NCBI RefSeq assembly: GCF_003851685.1
Contig: NZ_CP027727.1
Location: 2,914,001 to 2,978,000 of the forward strand
Reading direction: 5' to 3'
DNA: 64,000 nt
DNA from: Pseudomonas sp. R5-89-07
GTDB lineage: Bacteria; Pseudomonadota; Gammaproteobacteria; Pseudomonadales; Pseudomonadaceae
Positions 29,501-36,762 of the stretch are shown in pieces. The notes beneath the pieces were generated by a model. The model did not search any database, was not told the DNA's origin, and saw nothing but the letters and a program-made list of their open reading frames with translations. Position 1 is the first letter of the stretch. Each line of letters opens with the position of its first letter. The position numbers and the translations under genes were made by a program.

Positions 29501-29608
29501 AGCCTGGCGTTGAGCAAGGATGCGCGGGTCAACTTCGATTACAACGGTTTGCTGGCCAGCAAGGAGAAGGTGCACGGCGTCGGCCTGAGTCTGGACTGGG
29601 CGTTCTAA
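26501..29608 (+). CDS. prtB: Subtilisin-like serine protease autotransporter PrtB
   Basis: A paralogue of the preceding gene, 1035 aa from GTG 26501, which has AAGGAAGG 5 bases upstream; an in-frame ATG at 26453 lacks a site. The signal peptide is long (hydrophobic part ALLCCLASLGTAQA). The S8 triad is visible as Asp in GIFDQPVY, His in NHGTHVGG and Ser in GTSMAAPHVAG. The beta-repeat region and the C-terminal barrel ending LSLDWAF closely match PrtA. Long stretches of the 3' half are nearly identical in DNA to prtA (for example 41 identical bases at 25394-25434 and 28541-28581), pointing to tandem duplication. Confidence 0.92.
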   Translation: MKKRKSGLTTAIHTGPGYPLKALSCVPYGALLCCLASLGTAQAAPYVETGKLGDAASWRSNEFKADWGLGAVHADTAYAAGYTGKGVKLGIFDQPVYAQHPEFASPNKVVTIVTEGIRQYTDPYIPVKAGDAFRYDGTPSLGSNGKLGNHGTHVGGIAAGNRDGGPMHGVAFNAQIISAENGDPGPEDGIILGNDGAVYKAGWDALVASGARIINNSWGIGIGDQYAKGGRDPAFPNFTVNEAQAQFNTIRPILGTIAGGAYQGAIDAARSGVLTIFAAGNDYNRNNPDAISGLAYFVPEIAPNWLSVAALQQNPDTSSANPYVISTFSSRCGYAASFCVSAPGTKIFSSIINGTNLDNLTTDYANFNGTSMAAPHVAGSAAVLMERFPYMSGDQISTLLKTTATDLGAPGIDSLYGWGMINLGKAVNGPGMFITAEDIPAEFRIDGAYGSGQFVADLPGIGAVVDAGKPTERVCNDVHCGLDVWSNDISGHGGLTKQGIGALVLTGANTYSGPTLVNQGLLAINGSLTSDVTVSQSGVLGGSGRIGSLSAKSGGTVAPGNSIGTLNVAGNVTFEPGSTYAVELSPTSSDRIVAGGTATLNGGTVTLALENSPTLLSATQAQSLIGRQYNILQAAGGITGQFGAVLPNYLFIGGTLNYAANGVQLDVARTNSFASVAATPNQRAVAAAAEQLGAGNGVYESLLLAPTAASAQGAFQQLSGEVYPALETALVNDSRYVREAVGERLRNGEMGATSQAIDSRGNVWVKALGAWGKTDSRSDTAGYTTSIGGMLAGVDGALDDATRIGLVAGYSDTSLNMGSDTHSRASVDSYHFGAYAGHEIGAWRLSGGATYSWHRADVKRDLQYGDVSGKQKAKVDAHSTQVFTEAAYRVNLQPLALEPFANLAYVHLDTDGFTEKGDAAALKSGDDSRDLVLSTLGVRALKTFNVNDHQQLEVSGTLGWQHNLSSTDSEQHLAFASGGPSFAVESAPMVRDAALVGARVSLALSKDARVNFDYNGLLASKEKVHGVGLSLDWAF

Positions 29609-29622
29609 AGCTTTAAAAACCA

Positions 29623-29738
29623 CTGTAGGAGCGAGCTTGCTCGCGAAAAACTAAAACGTGCCGCGTTTCTTCAGGTAGAGCGCGTCATCGTTGACGATCT
29701 TCGCGAGCAAGGGCTAGCCGCCCGCCTCGCTCCTACAG
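29623..29738. repeat. REPIN between prtB and lipA
   Basis: CTGTAGGAGCGAGCTTGCTCGCGA at the left (quoted in part) pairs with CGCGAGCAA and CTCGCTCCTACAG at the right; the right arm is interrupted by GGGCTAGCCGCCCG. The pair looks degenerated. It separates lipA from the autotransporter genes. Confidence 0.85.
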
Positions 29739-29800
29739 TCGGTAACGGATAACAGGTTTTTTGGCTTTCTCTACAAATCCAACAACAGAGAGGCAATACC

Positions 29801-31225
29801 ATGGGTATCTTTGACTATAAAAACCTCGGAGCCGAGGGTTCCAAGACGCTGTTCGCCGATGCGATGGCGATCACCTTGTATTCCTACCACAACCTGGATA
29901 ACGGCTTTGCCGTGGGGTATCAGCATAACGGCCTCGGCCTGGGCTTGCCGGCCACGCTGGTGGGCGCCTTGCTGGGCAGTACCGATTCCCAGGGGGTGAT
30001 TCCCGGCGTTCCCTGGAACCCCGATTCGGAAAAAGCCGCCCTGGACGCGGTGCAACAGGCGGGCTGGACGCCCATCAGCGCCAGCACCCTGGGCTACACC
30101 GGAAAAGTCGACGCAAGGGGCACGTTCTTTGGCGAGAAGCCCGGCTACACCACGGCTCAGGTCGAGGTGCTGGGCAAGTACGATGATGCGGGAAAGCTGC
30201 TGGAAATCGGCATTGGGTTTCGCGGCACTTCAGGGCCGCGCGAGAGCCTGATCACCGACTCCATCGGCGACCTGATCAATGACCTGCTCGCCGCCCTCGG
30301 CCCCAAGGACTATGCGAAAAACTACGCTGGCGAAGCCTTCGGCGGCTTGCTCAAGAATGTCGCCGAGTTTGCCGGCGCCCACGGCCTGAGCGGCCAGGAT
30401 GTAGTCGTCAGCGGGCATAGCCTGGGAGGGCTTGCGGTCAACAGCATGGCCGACTTGAGCGACAGCAAGTGGTCAGGCTTCTACAAGGACTCCAACTACG
30501 TAGCCTATGCCTCGCCGACACAAAGTGCCGGTGACAAGGTGCTGAACGTGGGCTACGAAAATGATCCGGTGTTCCGCGCGCTGGATGGCGCGTCGTCCAA
30601 CCTGTCGACGCTGGGCGTGCACGACAAACCCCACGAATCCACCACCGATAATATCGTCAGCTTCAACGACCACTACGCGTCAACGTTGTGGAACGCGCTG
30701 CCCTTTTCCATCCTCAACCTGCCGACCTGGGTGTCTCACTTGCCTACCGGTTATGGCGACGGCATGACGCGCATTCTCGACTCAGGCTTCTACGAGCAGA
30801 TGACCCGCGATTCCACGGTGATCGTCGCCAACCTGTCCGACCCGGCAAGGGCCACCACCTGGGTGCAAGACCTCAACCGCAATGCCGAAGTACACAAGGG
30901 CAACACCTTCATTATCGGCAGCCACGGTAATGACCTGATCCAGGGCGGCAAGGGCGCTGACTTTATCGAGGGCGGCAAAGGCAACGACACGATTCGCGAC
31001 AGCAGCGGGCATAACACTTTTCTGTTCAGCGAGCACTTTGGCAACGACCGGGTGATTGGCTATCAGGCGACGGATAAGCTGGTGTTCGACGGGGTAGGGG
31101 GCAGCACGGATTACCGTGACCACGCCAAGCTGGTAGGCGGGGATACCGTGATCAGCTTCGGCGCCGACTCGGTGACACTGGTGGGTGTGAGCAGTGTGTC
31201 GGGGGAGGGGATAATGATCGGCTGA
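29801..31225 (+). CDS. lipA: Type-I-secreted triacylglycerol lipase (LipA/TliA)
   Basis: A 474-aa family I.3 lipase, the size of P. fluorescens TliA. The nucleophile elbow GHSLGG has Ser207, and the N-terminus MGIFDYKNLG is the family hallmark. RTX calcium motifs follow at about residues 370-395 (GSHGNDLIQGGKGADFIEGGKGNDTI), fewer than in AprA. There is no Sec signal; the C-terminal VTLVGVSSVSGEGIMIG carries the export signal, and AprDEF is the expected exporter. ATG 29801 follows GAGAGG. A REPIN closes the locus downstream. Confidence 0.95.
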   Translation: MGIFDYKNLGAEGSKTLFADAMAITLYSYHNLDNGFAVGYQHNGLGLGLPATLVGALLGSTDSQGVIPGVPWNPDSEKAALDAVQQAGWTPISASTLGYTGKVDARGTFFGEKPGYTTAQVEVLGKYDDAGKLLEIGIGFRGTSGPRESLITDSIGDLINDLLAALGPKDYAKNYAGEAFGGLLKNVAEFAGAHGLSGQDVVVSGHSLGGLAVNSMADLSDSKWSGFYKDSNYVAYASPTQSAGDKVLNVGYENDPVFRALDGASSNLSTLGVHDKPHESTTDNIVSFNDHYASTLWNALPFSILNLPTWVSHLPTGYGDGMTRILDSGFYEQMTRDSTVIVANLSDPARATTWVQDLNRNAEVHKGNTFIIGSHGNDLIQGGKGADFIEGGKGNDTIRDSSGHNTFLFSEHFGNDRVIGYQATDKLVFDGVGGSTDYRDHAKLVGGDTVISFGADSVTLVGVSSVSGEGIMIG

Positions 31226-31246
31226 CTGTGGGAATGCAGTAAAAAC

Positions 31247-31336
31247 TGTGGGAGGGGGCTTGCCCCCGATAGCGGTGGTCCAGTCACTTCATGTGTCGAT
31301 TGCCATACCGTCATCGGGGGCAAGCCCCCTCCCACA
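31247..31336. repeat. REPIN after lipA
   Basis: TGTGGGAGGGGGCTTGCCCC and its inverted copy GGGGCAAGCCCCCTCCCACA flank ATAGCGGT/ACCGTCAT. It lies between the convergent lipA and lipoprotein genes. Confidence 0.9.
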
Positions 31337-31368
31337 TTTTGATCGGCGTACAACGATCAATAAGGGGA

Positions 31369-31593
31369 TTATTGTTCCTTGCGCACCGTGGCCACGTCGG
31401 CTGCTTTGATCCGAATGCGCTTGCCGGCGATATCGGTGAATTCATAGAAGCCGTCGGCGGTCTTGGCGTTGGGGGTGTCCTTGGTCAAATACTGCGTGCC
31501 GTTTTGCAACGTCACCACCGTTTGCGTAGAGCAACCGGCCAATACCAGAAAAGTGAGTGCAACCAGCGGCAGACCCAAATTCTTCATGTTCAT
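31369..31593 (-). CDS. YgdI/YgdR-like small lipoprotein
   Basis: A 74-aa protein with a lipobox LVLAGC after a hydrophobic signal, then an SH3-like beta fold (VVTLQNGTQYLTKDTPNAKTADGFYEFTDIAGK). It resembles the YgdI/YgdR family of outer membrane lipoproteins, whose function is poorly known. The start may be the first methionine (31593) or the second (31587). It converges on lipA across a REPIN. Confidence 0.85.
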   Translation of the reverse strand: MNMKNLGLPLVALTFLVLAGCSTQTVVTLQNGTQYLTKDTPNAKTADGFYEFTDIAGKRIRIKAADVATVRKEQ

Positions 31594-31666
31594 TTACCCT
31601 TACCTTTACCCTGAATAGTCCCGCTTAAAAGCCCCGCAGCGTCTGGCTGCAGGGCATAAATGTTAC

Positions 31667-31697
31667 GCGATCAGCTCCCTCATCTGATCGCTTTTTT
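31667..31697 (+). terminator. Strong intrinsic terminator without an obvious upstream gene
   Basis: GCGATCAG (31667-31674), 9-base loop, CTGATCGC (31684-31691), then TTTTTT. Just upstream, 31632-31654 holds a second stem (CCCCGCAGC / GCTGCAGGG). On the plus strand no gene ends here, because the lipoprotein gene is on the minus strand and starts at 31593. It may end a short leader or small RNA, or insulate the nuclease gene. Confidence 0.7.
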
Positions 31698-31794
31698 GCA
31701 AAAAGTTGCAGGCGCCACTTATCTATTACTGATTGCAACAACACGTTTGCGACGGCACTCTGTATGCATAACCAGTAGTCGATTGCTTTGTGCC

Positions 31795-33441
31795 ATGGCC
31801 AACCCCCTCGAAGATCCCTTGTATTACCTGCATAACTTCCGCCAAGTGCTGAGTTGGCTGGAGCAACGCTATGCCGATTTGCTCGACCCGGACGAATTGC
31901 AGTTCATTCAGCAATTCGACAGGTTGCCGCAGGCGTCCCAGGCGTTAGTGGTGCGCATGATCATGCGCAAGGGCGTGCATTTTCGTGGGGCAAAGCTCAG
32001 TTACCAAGAGGTCGGCTGCCCGCATGCGGCCATGCAGCCGCTACTGGCGTTCGGCTGGGTCGACGGCCAATGCCTGTTGGGCTTTGAAGAACTGTTCGGC
32101 TTGCTGCAAAAAGGCGAACTGCTCCTGGCCTTCAGGCCCTGGATCGAGCAACCCAAGGCGAGGAAATCCGACTGGCTGGCGCCATTGGCTGCGCGCTTCA
32201 GTGAAAGCCGCAGCTTCGCCCACTGGTGCCCCGATCTGCAGGATGTGCTGTACAGCCTCACGGTGATGCAGTTGTGCGACCGCCTGCGCCTGATGTTTTT
32301 CGGCAACCTTTATCAGGACTGGTCGGAGTTCGTGCTGGCGGACCTGGGTATCTACACCTATGAAAAGGTCGCGTTCAGCGCAGAGTCCCGTGGGTTGCGC
32401 AGCCGCGCCGACGTGGAGGGCTTTGTATTCCTGCACCAGTGCCAGCAAGCGTTTGACACGGGTGAGGCGCTGGATACGCTATTGCCCCACATCGCCACGC
32501 TGCACACCGACAACCCCTGGCTGGAAAAACGCCGCGCCAAGTTACTGTTCCAGATCGGCCAATACTGCGAGCGCAGCGCTGAACTGGCCCTGGCCGAACA
32601 GATCTACCGCGGCTGCGGCTACCCCGGCGCGCGTTCGCGGTTGATCCGCGTATTGGAGCGCCAGGAGGCCTACGCGCAAGCGCTGGCATTGGCCGTCGCC
32701 GCGCAGCAGGCGCCGGAAAGCGCCGCCGAGCAGCAACACCTGCTGCGCGTGTTACCGCGCCTGCGGCGCAAGCTGGGTGAGCCTAGGCAGCCGAAGGCCA
32801 AGCCGCGGGACCTCACGCGCCTGGACCTCGCCCTGGCATGCCCCGAGCCGCTGATGTCGGTGGAGTATTGCGTGCAAGCCCACCTGAGCGAGCCGGACGC
32901 GCCGGTGCACTATGTGGAGAACGGCCTGATCAATTCGCTGTTCGGCCTGCTGTGCTGGGACGTGATCTTCGCGCCGCTGCCGGGGGCGTTTTTCCACCCC
33001 TTCCAGCGCGGGCCCGCCGACCTGCACAGCGAAGACTTCCAGCAACGCCGCGCCGCGCTGTTCAGCGCCTGCTTCGAGCAACTGAGCGACGAGCGCTACA
33101 AAGCCACCATCCGCCAACGCTACGTGGACAAATGGGGGCTGCAATCGCCCTTCGTGTTCTGGAACCTGCTCAGCGAAGAGCTGCTGGAGCAAGCCCTGAC
33201 GTGCCTGCCCGCCGAGCATCTGCGCTACTGGTTCGAGCGGCTGCTGCTGGACATCCGTGCCAACCGCACCGGCATGCCCGACCTGATCCAGTTCTGGCCG
33301 GCGCAGAAAACCTACCGCATGATCGAGGTCAAAGGCCCTGGCGACCGGCTGCAGGACAACCAGCTGCGCTGGCTGGAGTTCTGCGGTGAATACCAGATGC
33401 CGGTCACGGTCTGTTACGTGCGCTGGGCAGAGTCCGCTTGA
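31795..33441 (+). CDS. FAN1-like structure-specific nuclease (VRR-NUC domain)
   Basis: A 548-aa protein of the size of bacterial FAN1. The C-terminal VRR-NUC domain (residues about 490-540) shows the catalytic set GMPDLIQFW, EVKGPGDRLQDNQLRWL: Asp, Glu and Lys of a PD-(D/E)XK fold plus the conserved Gln. The N-terminal region matches the expected helical DNA-binding and TPR-like segments. FAN1 cleaves 5' flaps and unhooks interstrand crosslinks. ATG 31795 (MANPLEDPLYY) is chosen because the upstream part of the frame covers the terminator. Its TGA overlaps the TTG start of the helicase gene, so the two are coupled. Confidence 0.88.
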   Translation: MANPLEDPLYYLHNFRQVLSWLEQRYADLLDPDELQFIQQFDRLPQASQALVVRMIMRKGVHFRGAKLSYQEVGCPHAAMQPLLAFGWVDGQCLLGFEELFGLLQKGELLLAFRPWIEQPKARKSDWLAPLAARFSESRSFAHWCPDLQDVLYSLTVMQLCDRLRLMFFGNLYQDWSEFVLADLGIYTYEKVAFSAESRGLRSRADVEGFVFLHQCQQAFDTGEALDTLLPHIATLHTDNPWLEKRRAKLLFQIGQYCERSAELALAEQIYRGCGYPGARSRLIRVLERQEAYAQALALAVAAQQAPESAAEQQHLLRVLPRLRRKLGEPRQPKAKPRDLTRLDLALACPEPLMSVEYCVQAHLSEPDAPVHYVENGLINSLFGLLCWDVIFAPLPGAFFHPFQRGPADLHSEDFQQRRAALFSACFEQLSDERYKATIRQRYVDKWGLQSPFVFWNLLSEELLEQALTCLPAEHLRYWFERLLLDIRANRTGMPDLIQFWPAQKTYRMIEVKGPGDRLQDNQLRWLEFCGEYQMPVTVCYVRWAESA

Positions 33442-35696
33442 GCTATAGCGTGGCGGTGCGGGCGTTGTGCGAGTTCACGGCCAAGGTCGGGGACCTGGAC
33501 CTGCGCTTTACCCCGTCGCCCAGCGCCCAGGAAGGCATCGTCGGCCATCGCACGGTGGCGTCGCGGCGCAGCGCGCACTATCAGAACGAAGTGGCGCTGG
33601 AAGGCGAGTACGCGCAGCTCAAGGTACGCGGCAGGGCCGACGGCTACGACCCGGACAGCAACCGCCTGGAAGAAGTGAAAACCTATCGCGGTGACCTCCA
33701 GGCCCAGCCGGCCAACCATCGGCAGCTGCACTGGGCGCAGGCCAAAGTCTACGGCTGGTTGATGTGTCAGAAGCTCGGTCTCAATGAGATTGAGCTGGCG
33801 CTGGTGTACTTCGACATCGTCGGCGAAGGCGAAACCCTGCTCACGCAGCGTTTCACCGCGCCCGAGCTCGAGCACTTCTTCAACCAGCAATGCGCGCTGT
33901 TTCTGGACTGGGCCCAGCAGCAAATGCAGCATCGCGAGGCGCGCAACCACGCCGCCCAAGGATTGGTCTTTCCCCACGCAGAGTTTCGCAGCGGCCAGCG
34001 TGTGCTGGCCGAGTCGGTCTACAAAGCGGTGTGTACCGGCCGCTGCCTGATGGCCCAGGCGCCCACCGGCATCGGCAAGACCGTCGGTACGCTGTTTCCG
34101 ATGCTCAAGGCCCTGGCACCGCAGCAGTTGGACAGGCTGTTCTTTCTCACCGCCAAGACCCCCGGCCGCAAGCTGGCGCTGGACGCCGCCCAGGTGCTGT
34201 ACGACAGCAGCCCCGACTTGCCTTTGCGCGTGCTGGAACTGGTGGCGCGGGACAAGGCGTGCGAGCACCCGGACAAAGCCTGCCACGGCGAATCGTGCCC
34301 GCTGGCCAAGGGCTTTTACGACCGTTTGCCCGCTGCGCGCCAAGCCGCTTCCAAGATTCGCCTGCTCGATCAGCATAATCTGCGCGAGGTGGCGCTGGCC
34401 CACGACGTCTGCCCGTATTACCTGAGCCAGGAAATGGCGCGCTGGACCGACGTGGTGGTCGCCGACTACAACTACTACTTCGATTTTGGCGCGATGCTCT
34501 TTGGCTTGGCCCAGCTCAACCAGTGGCGGGTCGCGGTGCTGGTGGACGAAGCCCATAACCTGGTCGAGCGGGCGCGTTCGATGTACAGCGCCAGCCTCGA
34601 TCAGTACAGCCTCAAGACCCTGCGCGAGCGCGCGCCCGAGGCGCTGAAAAAGCCCTTGCAACGTCTGAACCGTGAGTGGAACGCGTTGCACAAGGATCAG
34701 CTCGCGCCGTATCAGGCCTACGCGGCCAAACCCGACAAGCTGCTCCAGGCCCTGAGCCTGTGTGCCAGCGCCATGGGCGATCACTTCAACGACCACCCCG
34801 AGGCCCTCAGCGGCGAGCTGCAAGCCTTCTACTTCGAAGCGCTGCAATTTGCCAAGGTGGCCGAGCTGTTCAATGAGCATTTCATTTTCGACATCAGCAA
34901 GCGTCAGTTCAGCGGCAAGCGCAGCAGCTCTACCTTGTGCCTGCGCAACGTGGTGCCGGCCGAATTCATCCGGCCCAGGTTGAGCGCCGCGCGCAGCAGC
35001 GTGCTGTTTTCCGCGACCCTGAGCCCACGCCACTATTACGCCGACTTGCTCGGGCTGCCGACCGACACCGCCTGGGTCGACGTCGAGTCGCCGTTCAAGG
35101 CCGAGCAACTGCACGTGAGCATCGTCGAGCGCATTTCCACGCGCTTCGTGCACCGCCAAGCGTCGCTGGAGCCCATCGTGGAACTGATCGCCCGGCAATT
35201 CGCTGAGCAACCCGGCAACTACCTGGCGTTTTTCTCGAGCTTCGATTACCTGCAACAAGTGGCGCAGTTGATGGCCGAGCGTCATCCGCAGGTCACGCTG
35301 TGGTTGCAATCGCGGGGTATGGCCGAGGCGCAGCGCCAGGCCTTTCTCGACCAGTTCACCCAGCATAGCCAGGGCATCGGGTTTGCCGTGCTGGGCGGTG
35401 CTTTCGGCGAGGGCATCGATTTGCCCGGTGCGCGCTTGATCGGGGCGTTTGTCGCCACCCTGGGCTTGCCGCAACTCAACCCGGTGAATGAACAGATGAA
35501 GGCGCGCATGGGCGCCATTTTCGGCGCGGGGTACGATTACACCTACCTGTACCCCGGTATCCAGAAAGTCGTGCAAGCGGCGGGGAGGGTGATCCGCAGC
35601 CAGCACGACCGCGGCGTGGTGATGTTGATCGACGACCGTTTCGGCGACGCGCGCGTGCGGCAGTTGTTGCCCAGTTGGTGGTCGATCGGTCGCTAG
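33438..35696 (+). CDS. PD-(D/E)XK nuclease fused to an XPD/DinG-family helicase
   Basis: A 752-aa protein from TTG 33438 overlapping the previous stop. Residues about 50-150 contain GRADGYDPDSNRLEEVKTYRGD and QAKVYGWL, the Asp/Glu-x-Lys and Gln-Tyr elements of a RecB/Cas4-like nuclease. The helicase part has Walker A APTGIGKT (about 208), DEAH (about 367), and motif VI QAAGRVIRS. Four cysteines around residues 275-326 (CEHPDKACHGESC and VCPYY) match the iron-sulfur cluster of XPD/DinG helicases. With the FAN1-like partner it probably processes crosslinked or flapped DNA; the pairing is the main support for that. Confidence 0.87.
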   Translation: MSYSVAVRALCEFTAKVGDLDLRFTPSPSAQEGIVGHRTVASRRSAHYQNEVALEGEYAQLKVRGRADGYDPDSNRLEEVKTYRGDLQAQPANHRQLHWAQAKVYGWLMCQKLGLNEIELALVYFDIVGEGETLLTQRFTAPELEHFFNQQCALFLDWAQQQMQHREARNHAAQGLVFPHAEFRSGQRVLAESVYKAVCTGRCLMAQAPTGIGKTVGTLFPMLKALAPQQLDRLFFLTAKTPGRKLALDAAQVLYDSSPDLPLRVLELVARDKACEHPDKACHGESCPLAKGFYDRLPAARQAASKIRLLDQHNLREVALAHDVCPYYLSQEMARWTDVVVADYNYYFDFGAMLFGLAQLNQWRVAVLVDEAHNLVERARSMYSASLDQYSLKTLRERAPEALKKPLQRLNREWNALHKDQLAPYQAYAAKPDKLLQALSLCASAMGDHFNDHPEALSGELQAFYFEALQFAKVAELFNEHFIFDISKRQFSGKRSSSTLCLRNVVPAEFIRPRLSAARSSVLFSATLSPRHYYADLLGLPTDTAWVDVESPFKAEQLHVSIVERISTRFVHRQASLEPIVELIARQFAEQPGNYLAFFSSFDYLQQVAQLMAERHPQVTLWLQSRGMAEAQRQAFLDQFTQHSQGIGFAVLGGAFGEGIDLPGARLIGAFVATLGLPQLNPVNEQMKARMGAIFGAGYDYTYLYPGIQKVVQAAGRVIRSQHDRGVVMLIDDRFGDARVRQLLPSWWSIGR

Positions 35697-35702
35697 ACCC
35701 AT

Positions 35703-35791
35703 TGTGGGAGGGGGGCTTGCCCCCGATAGCGGTGGGTCAGCTACAAATAAGCTGGCTGAGAGACCTCCATCGGGGGCAAGCCCCTCCCACA
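35703..35791. repeat. REPIN between convergent helicase and alpha-E genes
   Basis: TGTGGGAGGGGGGCTTGCCC at the left and GGGCAAGCCCCTCCCACA at the right. The left arm has one extra G and the right arm one fewer C than other copies. Confidence 0.9.
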
Positions 35792-35809
35792 TTTGCACGG
35801 TGTTGGGGC

Positions 35810-36760
35810 TTAAACCACTTCCAGGTAGGAGCTTTGTATCGCCCGCGCCAACTCGCGCACCGTGTCGATAAAGTCCGTCAGCCGCGTGTGCAGCCCGTCT
35901 TCGAGGATCTCATCGATCCCGGTGTACCTCAGCCGCGCTTCGAACTCCGCCGCCAGGCGCTGCGCCGTGCGCCCGTAACTGCCGGGCAGGTCGGCGAGGA
36001 TATGGCTCAATTCCTCGATGCACGCGTGCAGCGAGCGCGGCACGTCGCTGCGCAACAGCAGCAGCTCCGACACCGAGCGTGCATTCAGTGCGTTCGGGTA
36101 AAGCTCCGTATACGCCTCGAACGACGATAACGCGCGCAACAGGGCGCTCCACTGGTAATAACCACGTGCCGACAGATCGCTGACTTCTTCGGACTCTTCA
36201 CCGAACATTTCATAGCGCGCATCCAGCAGGCGCAGGGTGTTATCCGCACGTTCGACAAAGGTGCCCAGGCGAATGAACCGATAGGCGTCATTGCGCATGA
36301 TGGTGCCGGAGGTTGCACCGCGAAACAGGTGCGAGCGTTGCTTGACCCAGTCACAGAAATGGCTGATGCCATGCCGCGCCAGGCCGCCGGCGGCGATGCT
36401 GCGCATTTCCAGCCAGGTGGCGTTGAGGTTTTCCCACATGTCGGCGGTGATGCGCCCGCGCACGGCGTGTGCATTGCCCCGGGCGGCGCGCAGGCAGTTG
36501 TAGATGCTGGCCGGGTTTTCTTCGTCGAGGGCGAAGAAATGCAGCATGCGTTCGGCGTCCAGTTGCTTGTGGCGTTCCAGGTAACTGTCCAGGGTGCCGC
36601 TGCTGAGCAGCGACATCGCCAGTTCGTCCAGGCCATCGCTGCGCCCGGCGTGGGGCATCAGCGACAGCGAATAACTGACTTCGAGCATGCGTGCCAGGTT
36701 CTCGGCGCGTTCCAGGTAGCGCGACATCCAGTACAGATCTGCGGCGGTTCTACTCAACAT
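35810..36760 (-). CDS. Alpha-E domain protein (DUF403)
   Basis: A 316-aa all-helical protein with the family start MLSRTAADLYWMSRYLERAENLARML and the internal GTFVERADNTLRLLDARY. Alpha-E proteins occur next to circularly permuted ATP-grasp enzymes, often with a transglutaminase-like protease. The set is proposed to make or modify a small peptide, but no product is established. It starts 2 bases after the ATP-grasp stop codon, so the two form an operon. No transglutaminase gene follows. Confidence 0.9.
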   Translation of the reverse strand: MLSRTAADLYWMSRYLERAENLARMLEVSYSLSLMPHAGRSDGLDELAMSLLSSGTLDSYLERHKQLDAERMLHFFALDEENPASIYNCLRAARGNAHAVRGRITADMWENLNATWLEMRSIAAGGLARHGISHFCDWVKQRSHLFRGATSGTIMRNDAYRFIRLGTFVERADNTLRLLDARYEMFGEESEEVSDLSARGYYQWSALLRALSSFEAYTELYPNALNARSVSELLLLRSDVPRSLHACIEELSHILADLPGSYGRTAQRLAAEFEARLRYTGIDEILEDGLHTRLTDFIDTVRELARAIQSSYLEVV

Positions 36761-36762
36761 AC

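Noticed and set aside
26522..29623. Long open frame on the minus strand across prtB (over 1000 codons)
   Set aside because: It is the mirror of a GC-rich, well-supported autotransporter gene. Its product shows no domain, only low-complexity Ala/Val/Gly/Arg runs.
31660..31794. Upstream extension of the FAN1-like protein to 31660
   Set aside because: The extension covers the terminator and has no ribosome binding site; ATG 31795 starts the recognisable protein.
33467..33694. Cas4 in the nuclease-helicase gene read as a CRISPR component
   Set aside because: Only the nuclease fold is shared; no cas genes or arrays are in the window and the protein is an XPD/DinG helicase fusion.
33414..35798. 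Long minus-strand frame (about 790 codons) opposite the nuclease-helicase gene
   Set aside because: The plus-strand gene has complete helicase motifs; the opposite frame runs through the REPIN and has no recognisable domain.
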